The translations under genes were made by a program, and so were the position numbers. A model generated the notes under the pieces. That model ran no database searches. It saw nothing but the letters and a program-made list of their open reading frames with translations, and was not told where the DNA came from. Below are positions 47,820 through 58,969 of a stretch of DNA of 64,000 bases, one piece after another. The DNA comes from Karalla daura (Eukaryota; Chordata; Actinopteri; Chaetodontiformes; Leiognathidae), in contig CM055194.1 of the NCBI GenBank assembly GCA_029224185.1, positions 23,185,174-23,249,173 of the forward strand, read 5' to 3'. Numbering within the stretch: position 1 is the stretch's first letter; each line of letters starts with the position of its first letter.

Positions 47820-48120
47820 GCACGTTGTTGCGTTAGGGAGCGTTAGGTGCCAGATTATTTCTTGGACAGGCGCAGCCGCTTCCTGGATCCGACAAGCAGA
47901 GATGCTAGGAAGTACGCACCTTCACTCAGCCAAGAAATAATCCATCAGAATTATTCTCAGACAGAGCCAAGCTACAGCTCTCCCCGTTTCCAGGCTCGGT
48001 GCTGAGCTAAGCTAACTCGCTGCTGGCTGTTGCTTCATATTTGCAGCACAGACTTGATGGTGCGCCTACACAGGAGATGCATTCCAGCTGTGTTCTTTAG
48101 TCAGATATGGACACTTCTAT
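47820..48120 (+). repeat. Teleost interspersed repeat, copy 1
   Basis: Contains 'cagacagagccaagctacag', 'gtttccaggctcggtgctga' and 'gctaagctaactcgctgctg' followed by 'gctgttgcttcatatt', the landmarks of a very widespread fish repeat ('ggacagagccaggctagc...tgctaagctaagctaac...ctggctgtagcttcatattta'). A second, more decayed copy is at 55.76 kb. Confidence 0.6.
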
Positions 48121-51100
48121 TTTAAATCAGCCCAGCGGTTGTGCATCGTTAACAGTGTTTTACTCACAATCGAAACCTCAAAAACACCTCTGGACACATG
48201 CAGCAGAACTTAAAACGAGTACACGTAACATTGTCCAGATATGGTTTATTTAAAAAGAGTGTTAATTGCACATTTAGGGAATCTGATAATAGTCATTATC
48301 AGATTGTTAGTACAAAGCAACAGCACAGATGCTTCATAAAATAAAGAGCTAGACTCAGTGGTTACTGCTGTCTGCAAACTTGCTCTTGATGATTTTGGAC
48401 ATTTCTTCATTGCTAAGTTTAACCCTGTGAATTATGGATGGCTCAGGAAAGTCAGCAGTAATACAAACTTATATAAAGTGGGCATAAAGAGCTCAGCCGT
48501 TAATGAAAGGGCTCTCAGCCACTTATCGTTTTCACAGCAGGTTCACAGCTCAGAGCTCGGGGCTTATTGGGAATGCAGGTTTGAGAGGGCAGACGTTGGG
48601 ACCGAGCCGAGGACTCGGTTGTGGCTTCAGTTTCCTGTCCACTAAACATCAAAGTTGGGTCTGGATTTGCATTTGAAGTGACAAGCAGGCATCACGGCTA
48701 TTCATCCACCACTACAGAGGACGTTGAGCACCTTGCGATCAGTAGCATTATCCTTCGGTGAACGGCGTGTGGGGGCTTTAAATCACACTGTCCTGATATA
48801 CATGGATTAAACAAGAAGTTCTTGATTGACAAACACGGAGCTGAGCATGCAGGTAGTGGTGTTTCAAGCTTGGCTGAGGCATTTGCTAATGAAAACCACG
48901 TTGGCTGGAGAGCTGGTCTTCCATCCATCGTTGGCGGATGAGTTAGGAGACTTTTGAGGGTGGCTGCTGGGTTGTAGACAAGACGAGGCTAATGATGGAT
49001 GAGCTTGGGCTCCACTCGCAGTCTAATATCTCATCTGAGCCAGGCCTTCTCCACACCAAATTTTGCCACATGCAAATAGTTATGCTGTCCAGCAAAGTCG
49101 AAGCAGTGCAACGAGAAATCAAGGAAATTTATGAACAGCGCAGCTCTCCTGTGATCATTTGGGCCTGTTTCTCACAGCCCTGCACTTTTGTTTATTAATC
49201 ACATCCAGGCTACTGATTCAGATTTTCCACAATACATCATTTAATATCTGTAATTATATTTTTCTTTCAAAAAAAAGAGAGAAAAAACTCATCATTTGGA
49301 GCTCATTTAGTTTGATTCACAGTCTGTTTTCTCACCTGACGCGGTGCCAGAGCAGAGCTGTCGGAGACGACTGACAGTTTGTCAGTGCCGCCTCAAACCT
49401 GCAGAGTTTTCCTCTGCTGCTCTTTGGCTCAAATCCTGGAACACCCATTTCATCAGGACCTCACCTTCAAGAGCATCATCAACTGGTGGCCCACAGGCCA
49501 CATCTGGCAGGTCGGAGATCTCCATCTGGTCGCCAGAATATTAATTAATGAAAAAGGTTTATTCATCTGACATCACTGCAAGAGGCTCAGTCCACAGTGA
49601 ATGCATCTCGTTTGCAAAATGGATGTTTCAGGTTTTTGGGTTCAGGACTGTTACATGTTTTTACAGGTCATGTTTGTTAGCACTGTGGGAAATTAATAAC
49701 TTCTACAGCTTTAAAATTAAATCACGTTGTATGGGTTGAGCCTGAAGTAAATTACAGCTTTGTCCTTTCTGTACCAGTTAATTTGCTACGAGTAAAGTCT
49801 GAAACTGAAAACTAAAAGCATGATTAAAATACAAAATGTGTCCAAGCTCAGAGGACGGAGGCAGAGGAGGGAAACGTTGGCACGTCAAATCCAATATTCA
49901 CGTATTTCATGGTTGTGAAGGTCACAAATAAAGATGCATTGGTGTGTGATGGTGCAACACTGTTGGGTTCAGCCCACTCAGTCACTGAGCTCTGGCATCT
50001 TTACAGTGACTTTCTGCAGTGATTTTTCTTCCCATTTACTCTCGCTGCCTTCCAGCTCTTGACGAGACACAGTAGCGCTCTCTCCTGCTGCCTGCGATGC
50101 TTTTTCACACTATTAGTGCTCTCGTCAAGCGCTCATGACACTCATGCCTCACATGAGTCTGTTTCTCAAAGTCAGGCATCAGAACAAGTGGCCTCTGTTA
50201 AGCATCACCCCAGTCTAGACAGTAACTCACATTGCTTAGGCTAAACTCCTTGCAGCATTATTACTGGCACTATTGAAGCAATGGAGACAAAGTGAATAAA
50301 ACTTGAAGAAATGCAGATTGTCATTTTTGCATCTTTTTTTCCCGCAATTTGCCAGTTGGACAAATTTAGAGGTGGCAGAAAGCTCAACTTCTGCTGCTAC
50401 TGGAAAGGTCACTTTCATACATGACTCATAATTCTGAGCCATGAATCTTTTATTGTCCATAGACAAATTCCTGAGAACCCTGAGATGGTGTCATAGCTGG
50501 CACTGTTTTTAGATGTGTCCATTCTTTAAAGCTTAAAGTTCAGCAAACTTATATGGTGTATATAAATACATATGAATGTATTTTCAGCCAGAGACAATGA
50601 CTTTATTTTATATATGTATTTTTCATTTTTATTTATTTTATATATTTTATAATTTTATATAATTTATAGCAGGCAGAGTTTTGTTCTAGAGCTCACAGAG
50701 CAATTTGCAAACAGACACTGTGATGTGGAAAAAGGAATTTGCCAACCTGTCTGGAGCTCAGAGCGGCATGGCCTCTGCCATGAAAGAACAATAACGGGCT
50801 TCATAGCTGATAATTGAGAAATGATTATGAAGTATTTGCACAGTACATAAAAAGTAATGTTCCACATTTACCACAGTCTTCGGGGACGGGTCCAATACCC
50901 TGTATATTGCAAGGGTTTTCAGACAGCTGCACAAGGCCACCAAAGAAGACGAGAGCGGAGCTATATTTGCAGAGTTGCATCATTCGTACATTAAATCCCA
51001 AGTTTATGTGGCCTAAAAGGTGACCTAGAATGAAAAACCACTTTTGGCTTCGTTGAATAATGGCAGCCTATTCCCCTCCAAAGCTGAGCAGCTCCAAAAA

Positions 51101-51574
51101 CACCAAGTGCTTATTCATGTATGAATTTCAGGTACGTGAGTGCATGAAGGTACACGACTGTGAGTTTGCAGCAGTTTGGTTTTCAGTTTCTGATGAAATG
51201 TCTGAGTATGACTACTGGTTCTCCTTCAGTCTCTGGTTCCTCCTCTGACTGGCTCAGACATAAAAGCTTGAATGCATAAGTGCTCCATCACTGCACCAAA
51301 GCAGCAGTTACCACTCAGTTCAGGGTAAAAGTTGAGAAATGATGGCTACATGCCACAAAGTCAGTGTTAAACTGTTTTAGCGACTTTTTTCTGACACAGT
51401 AGCAGAAAGATTCCCTTGGTTTGCCTTTTAAATAACTATTAGGGTTGAGTAATATTCCCACAACAAATCAAGACTGTTAAAGACTGTTTTCCTTTTGAAA
51501 ACAATGTTGCGTAGCTTCTGTGTTAACACCATGGATAAAACAAACATATTTTCATGTTACTTCAAGCTACTGCT
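48121..51574. other. Non-coding region upstream of rfesd
   Basis: No gene recognised. Sequence is AT-rich in parts (50.52-50.67 kb has TATA-rich runs). Short frames carry no recognised domain. Confidence 0.5.
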
Positions 51575-51749
<175 letters not shown>

Positions 51750-51977
51750 GCAGCAATGATTCGCAGAGGTAGACGTAGAGGCGTTTGGAGTAGTGATCCC
51801 TGGGCGCTGACTATCAGGCAGCAGCCCGGGCTGCGCAGCCTCAATCCGCTCCGCGCAGCCTCGGCCTGCAGGATAACATGGGACATCTCCACGCAGCGAG
51901 ATTCATCTGCTCTGGTGGAAGAAGGGGAGCCCCGTGGTAGCAGGCAGCGCAGGGCAGAGACAGCGGCTCTTTCTTCC
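51750..51977 (+). promoter_or_regulatory. GC/CpG-rich promoter and 5' leader of rfesd
   Basis: Composition changes sharply from the microsatellite to a CpG-rich stretch that continues through exon 1 (to about 52,150), as expected for a CpG-island promoter. No TATA box seen. The rfesd frame is open upstream to an ATG at 51,756, giving a possible 74-residue Arg-rich extension. Confidence 0.5.
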
Positions 51978-53302
51978 ATGGCGTCCGGCTGCCCTAGCGA
52001 GGAGCAGGGAGGCGCTGCCTGGAGGCTCATAGGCGCAGCCACGGGGCTCTCCACGAAGCGATGCCGCCTCATGTACTCCTCCCTCGGCCGCAGCGCCGAT
52101 GTCTGCCTCTTCTACGTGAAGGGCGAGTTCTTCGCCATGGATGCTCGATGTGCACATTCAGGTAAAGCCTCGGTTATCCCGGCAGTGCTGAGGATTAACC
52201 CTTTGCATCAGGGCTGCGGCTCCTGATGCAACATGGCGTGCATCCAGCAGAGGATGCACTGCAGGCAGATCCCGGCCAGCCTCTGTCAGGCCTCCACAAC
52301 AAGCAGTTTGACACCATGCAGAGGGAGCCTGCCACTCACATCCTCTCAGAGCTGTGAAACTAATTCGTTTTGAAGGGAAGAATATGGTCAATTGGATTGG
52401 TCACATTCACCCATGTAAAATGTCATACTGCCTGAACCTATAGTTTTACTTATTCACACACATTGGGACACTGACTGTGGTAGTTAGGAGGTTCAGTATC
52501 TTTCCCATGGACCGTTGACTTGTAGTTTTGAGACTCCAGTTGAGTTTAATGCATGTTTGTTTGCTTATTTATTTATATGGAGAAAACTGGAGTACATAGA
52601 AACAAACCTCTGTGGTGCACTGAAGACCTGTCCAGGGTGTATTCCCTACCTCAGGTACGAAGCTTGTAGGTTGGATGAAGTACGTGAGTTACAATATCCT
52701 GTGTGTCCCAGGGGGTCCTCTGTGTGACGGGGACATCGAGGAGGCCGACGGGGTGCTCCAGGTCTTCTGCCCCTGGCACGACTACAACTTTGACCTCAGA
52801 ACTGGGAAGTCAGGGACGTCTTTACAGGTCAGTGATGAAGTATGTCCTGCAGGTCTGAATGTCCCCTGGTACTGTAGCAGGGGGGAAAAAAACAGTGTCC
52901 CAGCACCGTGCTGCAGTTGTTAGCACTACCTAGACAAATCTTCCATTATATGCTGGGAGCTCCCCTGATTGATAGGCAATCAGAAATCCTATTATTCAGA
53001 GTTAGAATGACCTCAGTCCCAGGATATATTCTGTCAAGAGAAGAATTTAACATAAACCTCTATTCAAACATTATTATGCACACATCATTGTGATAATGTA
53101 AGTTTTCTTTGGCACAATAGGGCATCATGACGGCTCTAACTTTTACTCATTGTTGCTAGCCTTTGAATCAGTTGGTTATTTTGTGCATTTATTTTTTTTA
53201 CAGCAAAAGGTGTATGAAGTGAAGCTAGAGGACGGCAACGTGTACGTGAAACACACCAGCCGTCTCTCCCTGGAGCCTTTTCCAGTGGATCAGAAGAGTT
53301 GA
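51978..53302 (+). CDS. rfesd: Rieske domain-containing protein, soluble [2Fe-2S] type
   Basis: Three exons, 51,978-52,161, 52,712-52,827 and 53,204-53,302, join in frame (phases 1 and 0, GT-AG introns of 550 and 376 bases) to a 132-residue protein. The two Rieske cluster-binding motifs are present: Cys58-Ala-His60-Ser-Gly-Gly-Pro-Leu, split over the first intron, and Cys81-Pro-Trp-His84. Around them are LFYVKGEFFAMDARCAHSGG and IEEADGVLQVFCPWHDYNFD, typical of vertebrate RFESD and Rieske ferredoxins. There is no membrane segment and no oxygenase catalytic domain, so it is a small electron-transfer protein, probably soluble; its partner is not known to me. I chose the ATG at 51,978 because it gives the usual compact family length. 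An in-frame ATG at 51,756 would add 74 residues. It appears shorter than mammalian RFESD between the second motif and the last strands. Confidence 0.88.
52500..52690 (+). repeat. Interspersed-repeat fragment in rfesd intron 1
   Basis: The module 'gaagacctgtccagggtgta' 'ttccctacctcagg' is the same tail type as at 0.5 kb. Confidence 0.4.
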
Positions 53303-53492
53303 ACCACCTCGGCCTGCAGTCTGGTGTGAGACCACTGTAGCGAGGCCACTCAGGCTATTTTTAAGACTTGTTCCACAAACCCAAGCCATTTGAAACATTC
53401 CTGAGCCTTATCTGTCATTTCCACAGACCACGTCTACTTTGATTGCTGGGCACTCAGGATGGTATCTGATTGTCTGAAGGGGACATGAAGTC

Positions 53493-53498
53493 ATTAAA
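53493..53498 (+). terminator. Possible polyadenylation signal of rfesd
   Basis: ATTAAA 190 bases after the stop codon. A longer 3' UTR ending near the ATTAAA at 55,051 is an alternative. Confidence 0.35.
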
Positions 53499-54719
53499 TT
53501 GTTTCAGAGTTTTTCTTGCTGAGCTTCCAGGTAGAGACTCATCACAGAGGCTGGACATGGACAGACCTCGATAACACTCCAGACAGTAGCAAATATGCAA
53601 CATTCAGAACACAAACAGAACTTCCTGTAGCACATTTCACCAGCCTGTTTGACTACTTCAGTTTGAGGAATGCTTGAAGAAGATAATGTAATCACTTCTG
53701 ATATATTTCTGCACTTGTATACACATGTTGTTAACTCATAGTATCAAAGTGCCAAAGTGGATCTCACATGTTTCATCCTAATCCTCTAGCTCTCTACCTG
53801 CCCATCAGCTGTCAGTGTGCATAAATATACACAAGCAAGCAGATCATTGTATAGGAAGTGCAAAAAAAAAGCAAACCATTGTTGCAATGAGCCATTAAGA
53901 GAACAAGGGTCATCAGGATCAAAAAGTACACATTTGATCTTGATTTGACTGTCAAAATATTGTGATTCTAGTTGTCATTCACGGTTTAATTGTAAGCTTA
54001 AAGTCCAAACTCATGGTGACTGTAATGAAAAGCGTCACTTTTTATGGACAAGTCATGTAATCGTAAAAGTTTAATGACACGTTTGCTCTGCAGCTCACAC
54101 TGAGGTGCACCTCACTGTCATGTTGGTTAGTGCCAATAATCTTCTGCCATGTCTTGAACAAGCATTACACAAGGTCTAAAGTTTTACCCTCACAGTCACA
54201 CTTGTTGCCTCGGGCCTGGGGATGAAACATTTACACATTTATTCCAGTGATGTCGCACAGCATAAAGTCCCTTTGAGAGTTTGTAATTCTGCACTTTTTT
54301 TTTTCTTTTTAACCCAAAACGAGTTCCAGCGAGCAGAACACACATGAAGGGCGTTGCAATTATAGACGTCTCCATCAGCGTTTCACTCCAGTCCTGGCCT
54401 GTGGCACGGACAGTTTTGTCTGTTACTGACGCAATGGGACTCAAGAGAAACAGCGAGCGAGGCGCCGGCGGGAGGTTCACGACCTGAAATGCACCATTGA
54501 CTGAAGAGAAATGTGTTTTTCTAGCTTTATGTCCGTGTGTGCGCGCTTATGCAAGCGTGTTTTCTTTATTTGCTCGCGGCGAGAGCCGTGGCTGTATTTT
54601 CTGCGGGCTCTGTTTTCTGGCAGAAGCACAGAGAGCTGTTGTGAAGGTGTCAGTGACACTGTGTGCCTAGCGCTCTCGCTCTCCTCCCCGCTGCGTTGCC
54701 TGTTGTGGACTTTATTACA

Positions 54720-55080
54720 ACAATAATTCCACTGGCTAAAAATGGCTGCAAATCATCGCCTGCAGGGTAGCAGGAACATACAATGGAGATGCTGATATTT
54801 TTGTAAATGTAATTCTCAACTTCACATCCAGCATTTCTTGTCAGCCTTTTACTATATGGATCTTTATATTTGTTTCATATGTACTCAGAGTTTGTTCCAT
54901 GAATTGTACTTTTGGTCTTTATTGTATGTTGTAAATGTCTGCAGTGGCTGAAGATGAAAGCTATTTTGTACGGTTCTGTTTGTTGTGAGCTATATTTATT
55001 GTATCATTGTGCGTTATGTAAACTTGAACATTTTGTGTTGATTCAAAAAGATTAAATTATTGTATATTCATAACTCTGTG
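54720..55080 (+). other. 3'-UTR-like AT-rich block
   Basis: T-rich sequence with repeated TGTA/TTTGTA words (TTTTGTAAAT, GTTGTAAATG) ends in GATTAAATTATTGTATATTC, the texture of a vertebrate 3' UTR end with an ATTAAA signal at 55,051-55,056. It could be the distal end of a long rfesd 3' UTR. No direct proof. Confidence 0.3.
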
Positions 55081-55759
55081 TGTTTAATAGAAAACAAGAC
55101 ACTGAGATCTGCATAGGTAACCTCTTAAAAGAAGGTATCTGTAAAAACGTTTACACAAAATCATTTATTTACAGTTTCATGTTCGTACAATTATACTAGA
55201 TTTCATACACAATTTACACATAAAAACTCAAGTCAGAGAGAAACAAGAGATTGGCGTGACCATGCAATAGTTAGGCATTTACGGAAAATGACGAGGACTT
55301 CATGTTTGTCATTCTTTACTGGAGCATAGAGTGGCCTCCAGGAGCACAGTGCCAAATATACAACTCTAATTCATATACTCCAGAAAGGGATGGAAAGGGT
55401 CAAGGACGACCTCCTGAATAAATTATGATCTCCATGAGACTATCTGGACTGTACACAGAAGACGGATGAATCTGTTCATGCTTAAATTACTGTGAAATGT
55501 GCAGTGGTTTTCTTGAGGATTGTGCTTTGTGCCCTTAAATTAAATGGTGCTGGTTATCATTGCGTGCATCCACTGAAAAGACACAAAATCAGGTAATGTA
55601 TTACAAAAAGCCATAAACACATGCCTATAAAGTGTCAATGCTATCATGTTCAGGCAGTAACATACATCATGGTCCACTCAACAGCCAGTTAGCTCATCGC
55701 ACTAGAAAGATGTGTAAAACAACCCAGCTGTGTCCACAGTTAAAGTTTAGGTAAAATTC

Positions 55760-56010
55760 ACAAATGAACAAGCTACATCTCGTGTGTCGTCCTGCTCACT
55801 AGGAAGTTACCACGCTCCCAGGAGAACCCGTCTCTCTTTCTGTTTCATCTCTGCCCGCTAAACTAAGCTAAGCTAACAGGCTACTGGCTGGAGTACTGAC
55901 AGCAAAAAGGCAGCTGTTGATCTCCTCATCCAGCTCCCAACAGGGAAGTCAATAAGCTCATATCCCAAAATGTCCAACTTTTGCTTTGAAGCTGTGAAGC
56001 AACAATACGG
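55760..56010 (+). repeat. Teleost interspersed repeat, copy 2
   Basis: Contains 'actaagctaagctaacaggc', 'tactggctggagtactgaca', 'gatctcctcatccagctccc' and 'aataagctcatatcccaaaa' 'tgtccaact', collinear with the repeat at 47.82 kb and extending further to its right end. Confidence 0.6.
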
Positions 56011-58969
56011 AAAGCTCCATTAAGCCACATTTGTGATTTGAACATTGAATCCCTGTAAAATGAAAACTACTCTTATTCCCACTATGATTCAGTGAGAAAA
56101 ACATTTACTTTGTAGTGTGTTTTATCTGTTGGATTCAGTCTTAAACTCCCCTTATTTGATTTGAAAGACTGGAAAGTTTTTCAGAAGTAATTAAGCCAAA
56201 CATTGTAGAGTTTCTTTAATCTCGTTTGAAGTTCTCCAGAAGAGACAGAGCAACCGCTTGGAGAGCCCAGCTTACTTTCCCATGCAAATCCTTATATAAT
56301 GGCTTACTCAGCCTATTATTGTTACCTTGTCCTTCAAACTCCCTTGATAACTCCTCTTCATGAATAAGCCAATTCTGCCGTCAAAGCATTCTCCTGTGAA
56401 GACCTTTTTGCATTCTTCCATGTGCAACCACTTTCGAAGCCTGATATTCTGCAAGTGATGGACTGTGAGGCCAAAGACCGCTAATATTTTCCCTTCCCTT
56501 TTTCCATTTACCAAACAGTACCCCAAAATGATTAAATCCATCACTAGATAATCTCGCCCCTCTTTCTCTTGATGTCTTCAGTCTAACATTTCCTCCAGTT
56601 GCTCTACAGCTGTCGGGCCTCCTCAGCTGACCTCATACACCAATGCAATTTTTTTTTTCAGAAAACTTATCTCTTCCCACACCTGGATTCAATCATCATC
56701 TTTCTTACAGTATGGATGCTACATCTGCTGCACGGAGCCCTTTGTTTGCAGCTGGAGCTCAGTGGTGGACTGCCCACAGGCCTGTGATTAGAGAGGTCAG
56801 TGATGTTGGTGGGGGGGCTACCATATGGTGTCACCCTTAATTACTCTGTCTTTAGTGTTTTTTCTGAGTGTGGTGCACAACAGAAAAAGAGTGTTGTTGA
56901 AAGTTGGACCAAGTACAAGCGTTCATCTACAATACTTGGTTGTGATCTACACATATAACTTCACACACTTTTAGCACACATTAAACAGTACATCTGTTGT
57001 ACATTAGTAGAGTTAAAGTGCACTGAGGCTGAAATGAATGGAGTTGAAAGCACATTCAACAATGAACTGTACAGTGGGCCGGGGGCCAGTTTGATGGTGA
57101 ATGTGTTTGACTATTATCCCCTTGGGCCTGAATGATTGTTGATTACTTATCTTCACTCCTTGTACCCTGGAAATGAACTTCTGCTGGGCCAAGTCAAGTT
57201 AAAACTGTTTTAATAGTTCTCAAGAGAATATGTAATTTATTTTCCAATTAGCAGAAGGCATATATTTACTCATGAGCCTCCTGGTCTTCCCCTGGGCCCC
57301 CTTATTTGGTTTTGGATTAGTTCAGCTGAGGAGCTTCTCCCATGGGTCTGCAAGCGCCCAATTTGCAGACAAACAACACTAGAGCTTTTTAATCTCTGAC
57401 AGAACATTGAATTAGCTGAGTGTTAGTTTAGAGTTTATAATACATCTGTCTTGATGACCTTATCAACCCATCTATTCTAAATGTATTTATACTATCATTG
57501 GGTCACAAGGGCAGGATTTCTTGAAAACTTGGCTCTTGAATTGATTCCTTTCAACACTCCCATGTGTAAGAATCACACAGTGGATTTTGTTAATGAAGAA
57601 AAGGCTCCGTCGAGAGTTTTAACTCCCATAACAAGATTGCTCTCTGAAGCTGAAAAGATTACTGTAGTGTACAAATTGTTAAAATCAGCTGAGCCATGCA
57701 GCAAAGAATGAAAAGGTTAATAGAGTCTGAAAAGTTGAGAGAGTCAAAAGATGATTATATGACAAGACAGTAAAACTATTTCACTAAAAAGTCCTGTGCA
57801 AGATCTAACCTTCACTGTTCCAGATACCATGTGTACTGAGGGGATTGTTGTTGCTTCATTCACCAGCAGCACTTTTTATGCACTGTCATAAGTTGCTGTT
57901 ATTCAAGAGGTTTTAAGTTAAATTATATAGGTATTGCACTTCAAGATACAAAGGCAGATGACAAACACATTATCTGAGGATAAACACAAAGTCAGTTTAG
58001 ACTCTGATCATGGAACTGTATTGCCGACTGAAAAAAAATAGACATTAGGGAGTTTCTTGTGGTTTGGCGATACTGATTCAGAATGTGCAGAGGGCAGAAA
58101 GAAACTGTGTCAAACCTCACAATCGACTAACCTCAGTTTAGACTGCCTATCCCGAGGTCCATGCTTGTCTTGGCATAGGTCTGCATTTTGCTCATTTTAA
58201 GTAGGTGTGAAGGATGTTTGGCTGAATCACAGTTGGCAATGTGGCATGCTAAAGAAAAACCTTCAGAAGCATGACTGAAAACATCCTCTGTTCCCCAGGT
58301 GGCATACCTTGCCCCACTGCACCCAACATGTCTCCTTTGTGTGTGTGTGCCTCCCTTTGATTGAGACAGTTTCTCAGTGAGGAAGAAAAAATAGACTTAA
58401 ACCCCATGTAAGTTTCTCTCTAATCTGGAGGAGAAGTTCTGTGGAAAGTGAAAGCCAATTATGAAGTGTTTGGGGTCTGTCTGATGGTTTGGTTTCAACT
58501 CAAGCAGTGAGACACGTCAGCAAAAACACCCAACCGGGGGAAAATGGAATGCCACAAATTACAACTACAAAAGTTACATTCTCAAACATCAAGTTAGTCT
58601 ATTCATACATAAAATTAGACCCAAGCTAATTAAATACATGCCATTCCCTGCAATGATGCATGTCTTTTAGGAGAAAGGAAGGAAGAAACGTATATGCCAA
58701 ACCCTTCAAGTAAGTAGAAGTCTGATGAATATGTTCTGTCACACTCATTGATTTTGCTGAATTTCTGCCTGCTTTGGTTTTGTGGTTTTCATAGTCAGAA
58801 GGGAGTTCATCACTCAACGAACAGCAGATTTTACTCCCTCAACTCGATGCCATCCCATCGGCTTTGACTGAAAGACCTAAAATCAAAAAGTAAAAAGAAA
58901 AGTAAATTATTCTCGAATGACAAACACACTGACAATTATTCTTCATGACTTCATCATCAACCCACCTGT

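Larger units (their letters stand above)
53499..58969. other. Intergenic region between rfesd and cilp2
   Basis: About 5.5 kb between the convergent genes. It contains a 3'-UTR-like AT-rich block (54.72-55.08 kb), an interspersed-repeat copy (55.76-56.01 kb), and no exon I can recognise. A minus-strand frame of 78 codons at 56,308-56,544 has no known motif. The part next to 58,970 should include the cilp2 3' UTR, whose end I could not fix. Confidence 0.5.

Noticed and set aside
56308..56544. Minus-strand frame of 78 codons between rfesd and cilp2
   Set aside because: Looks protein-like in composition but has no motif, no clear splice sites, and a stop just upstream of the first Met.
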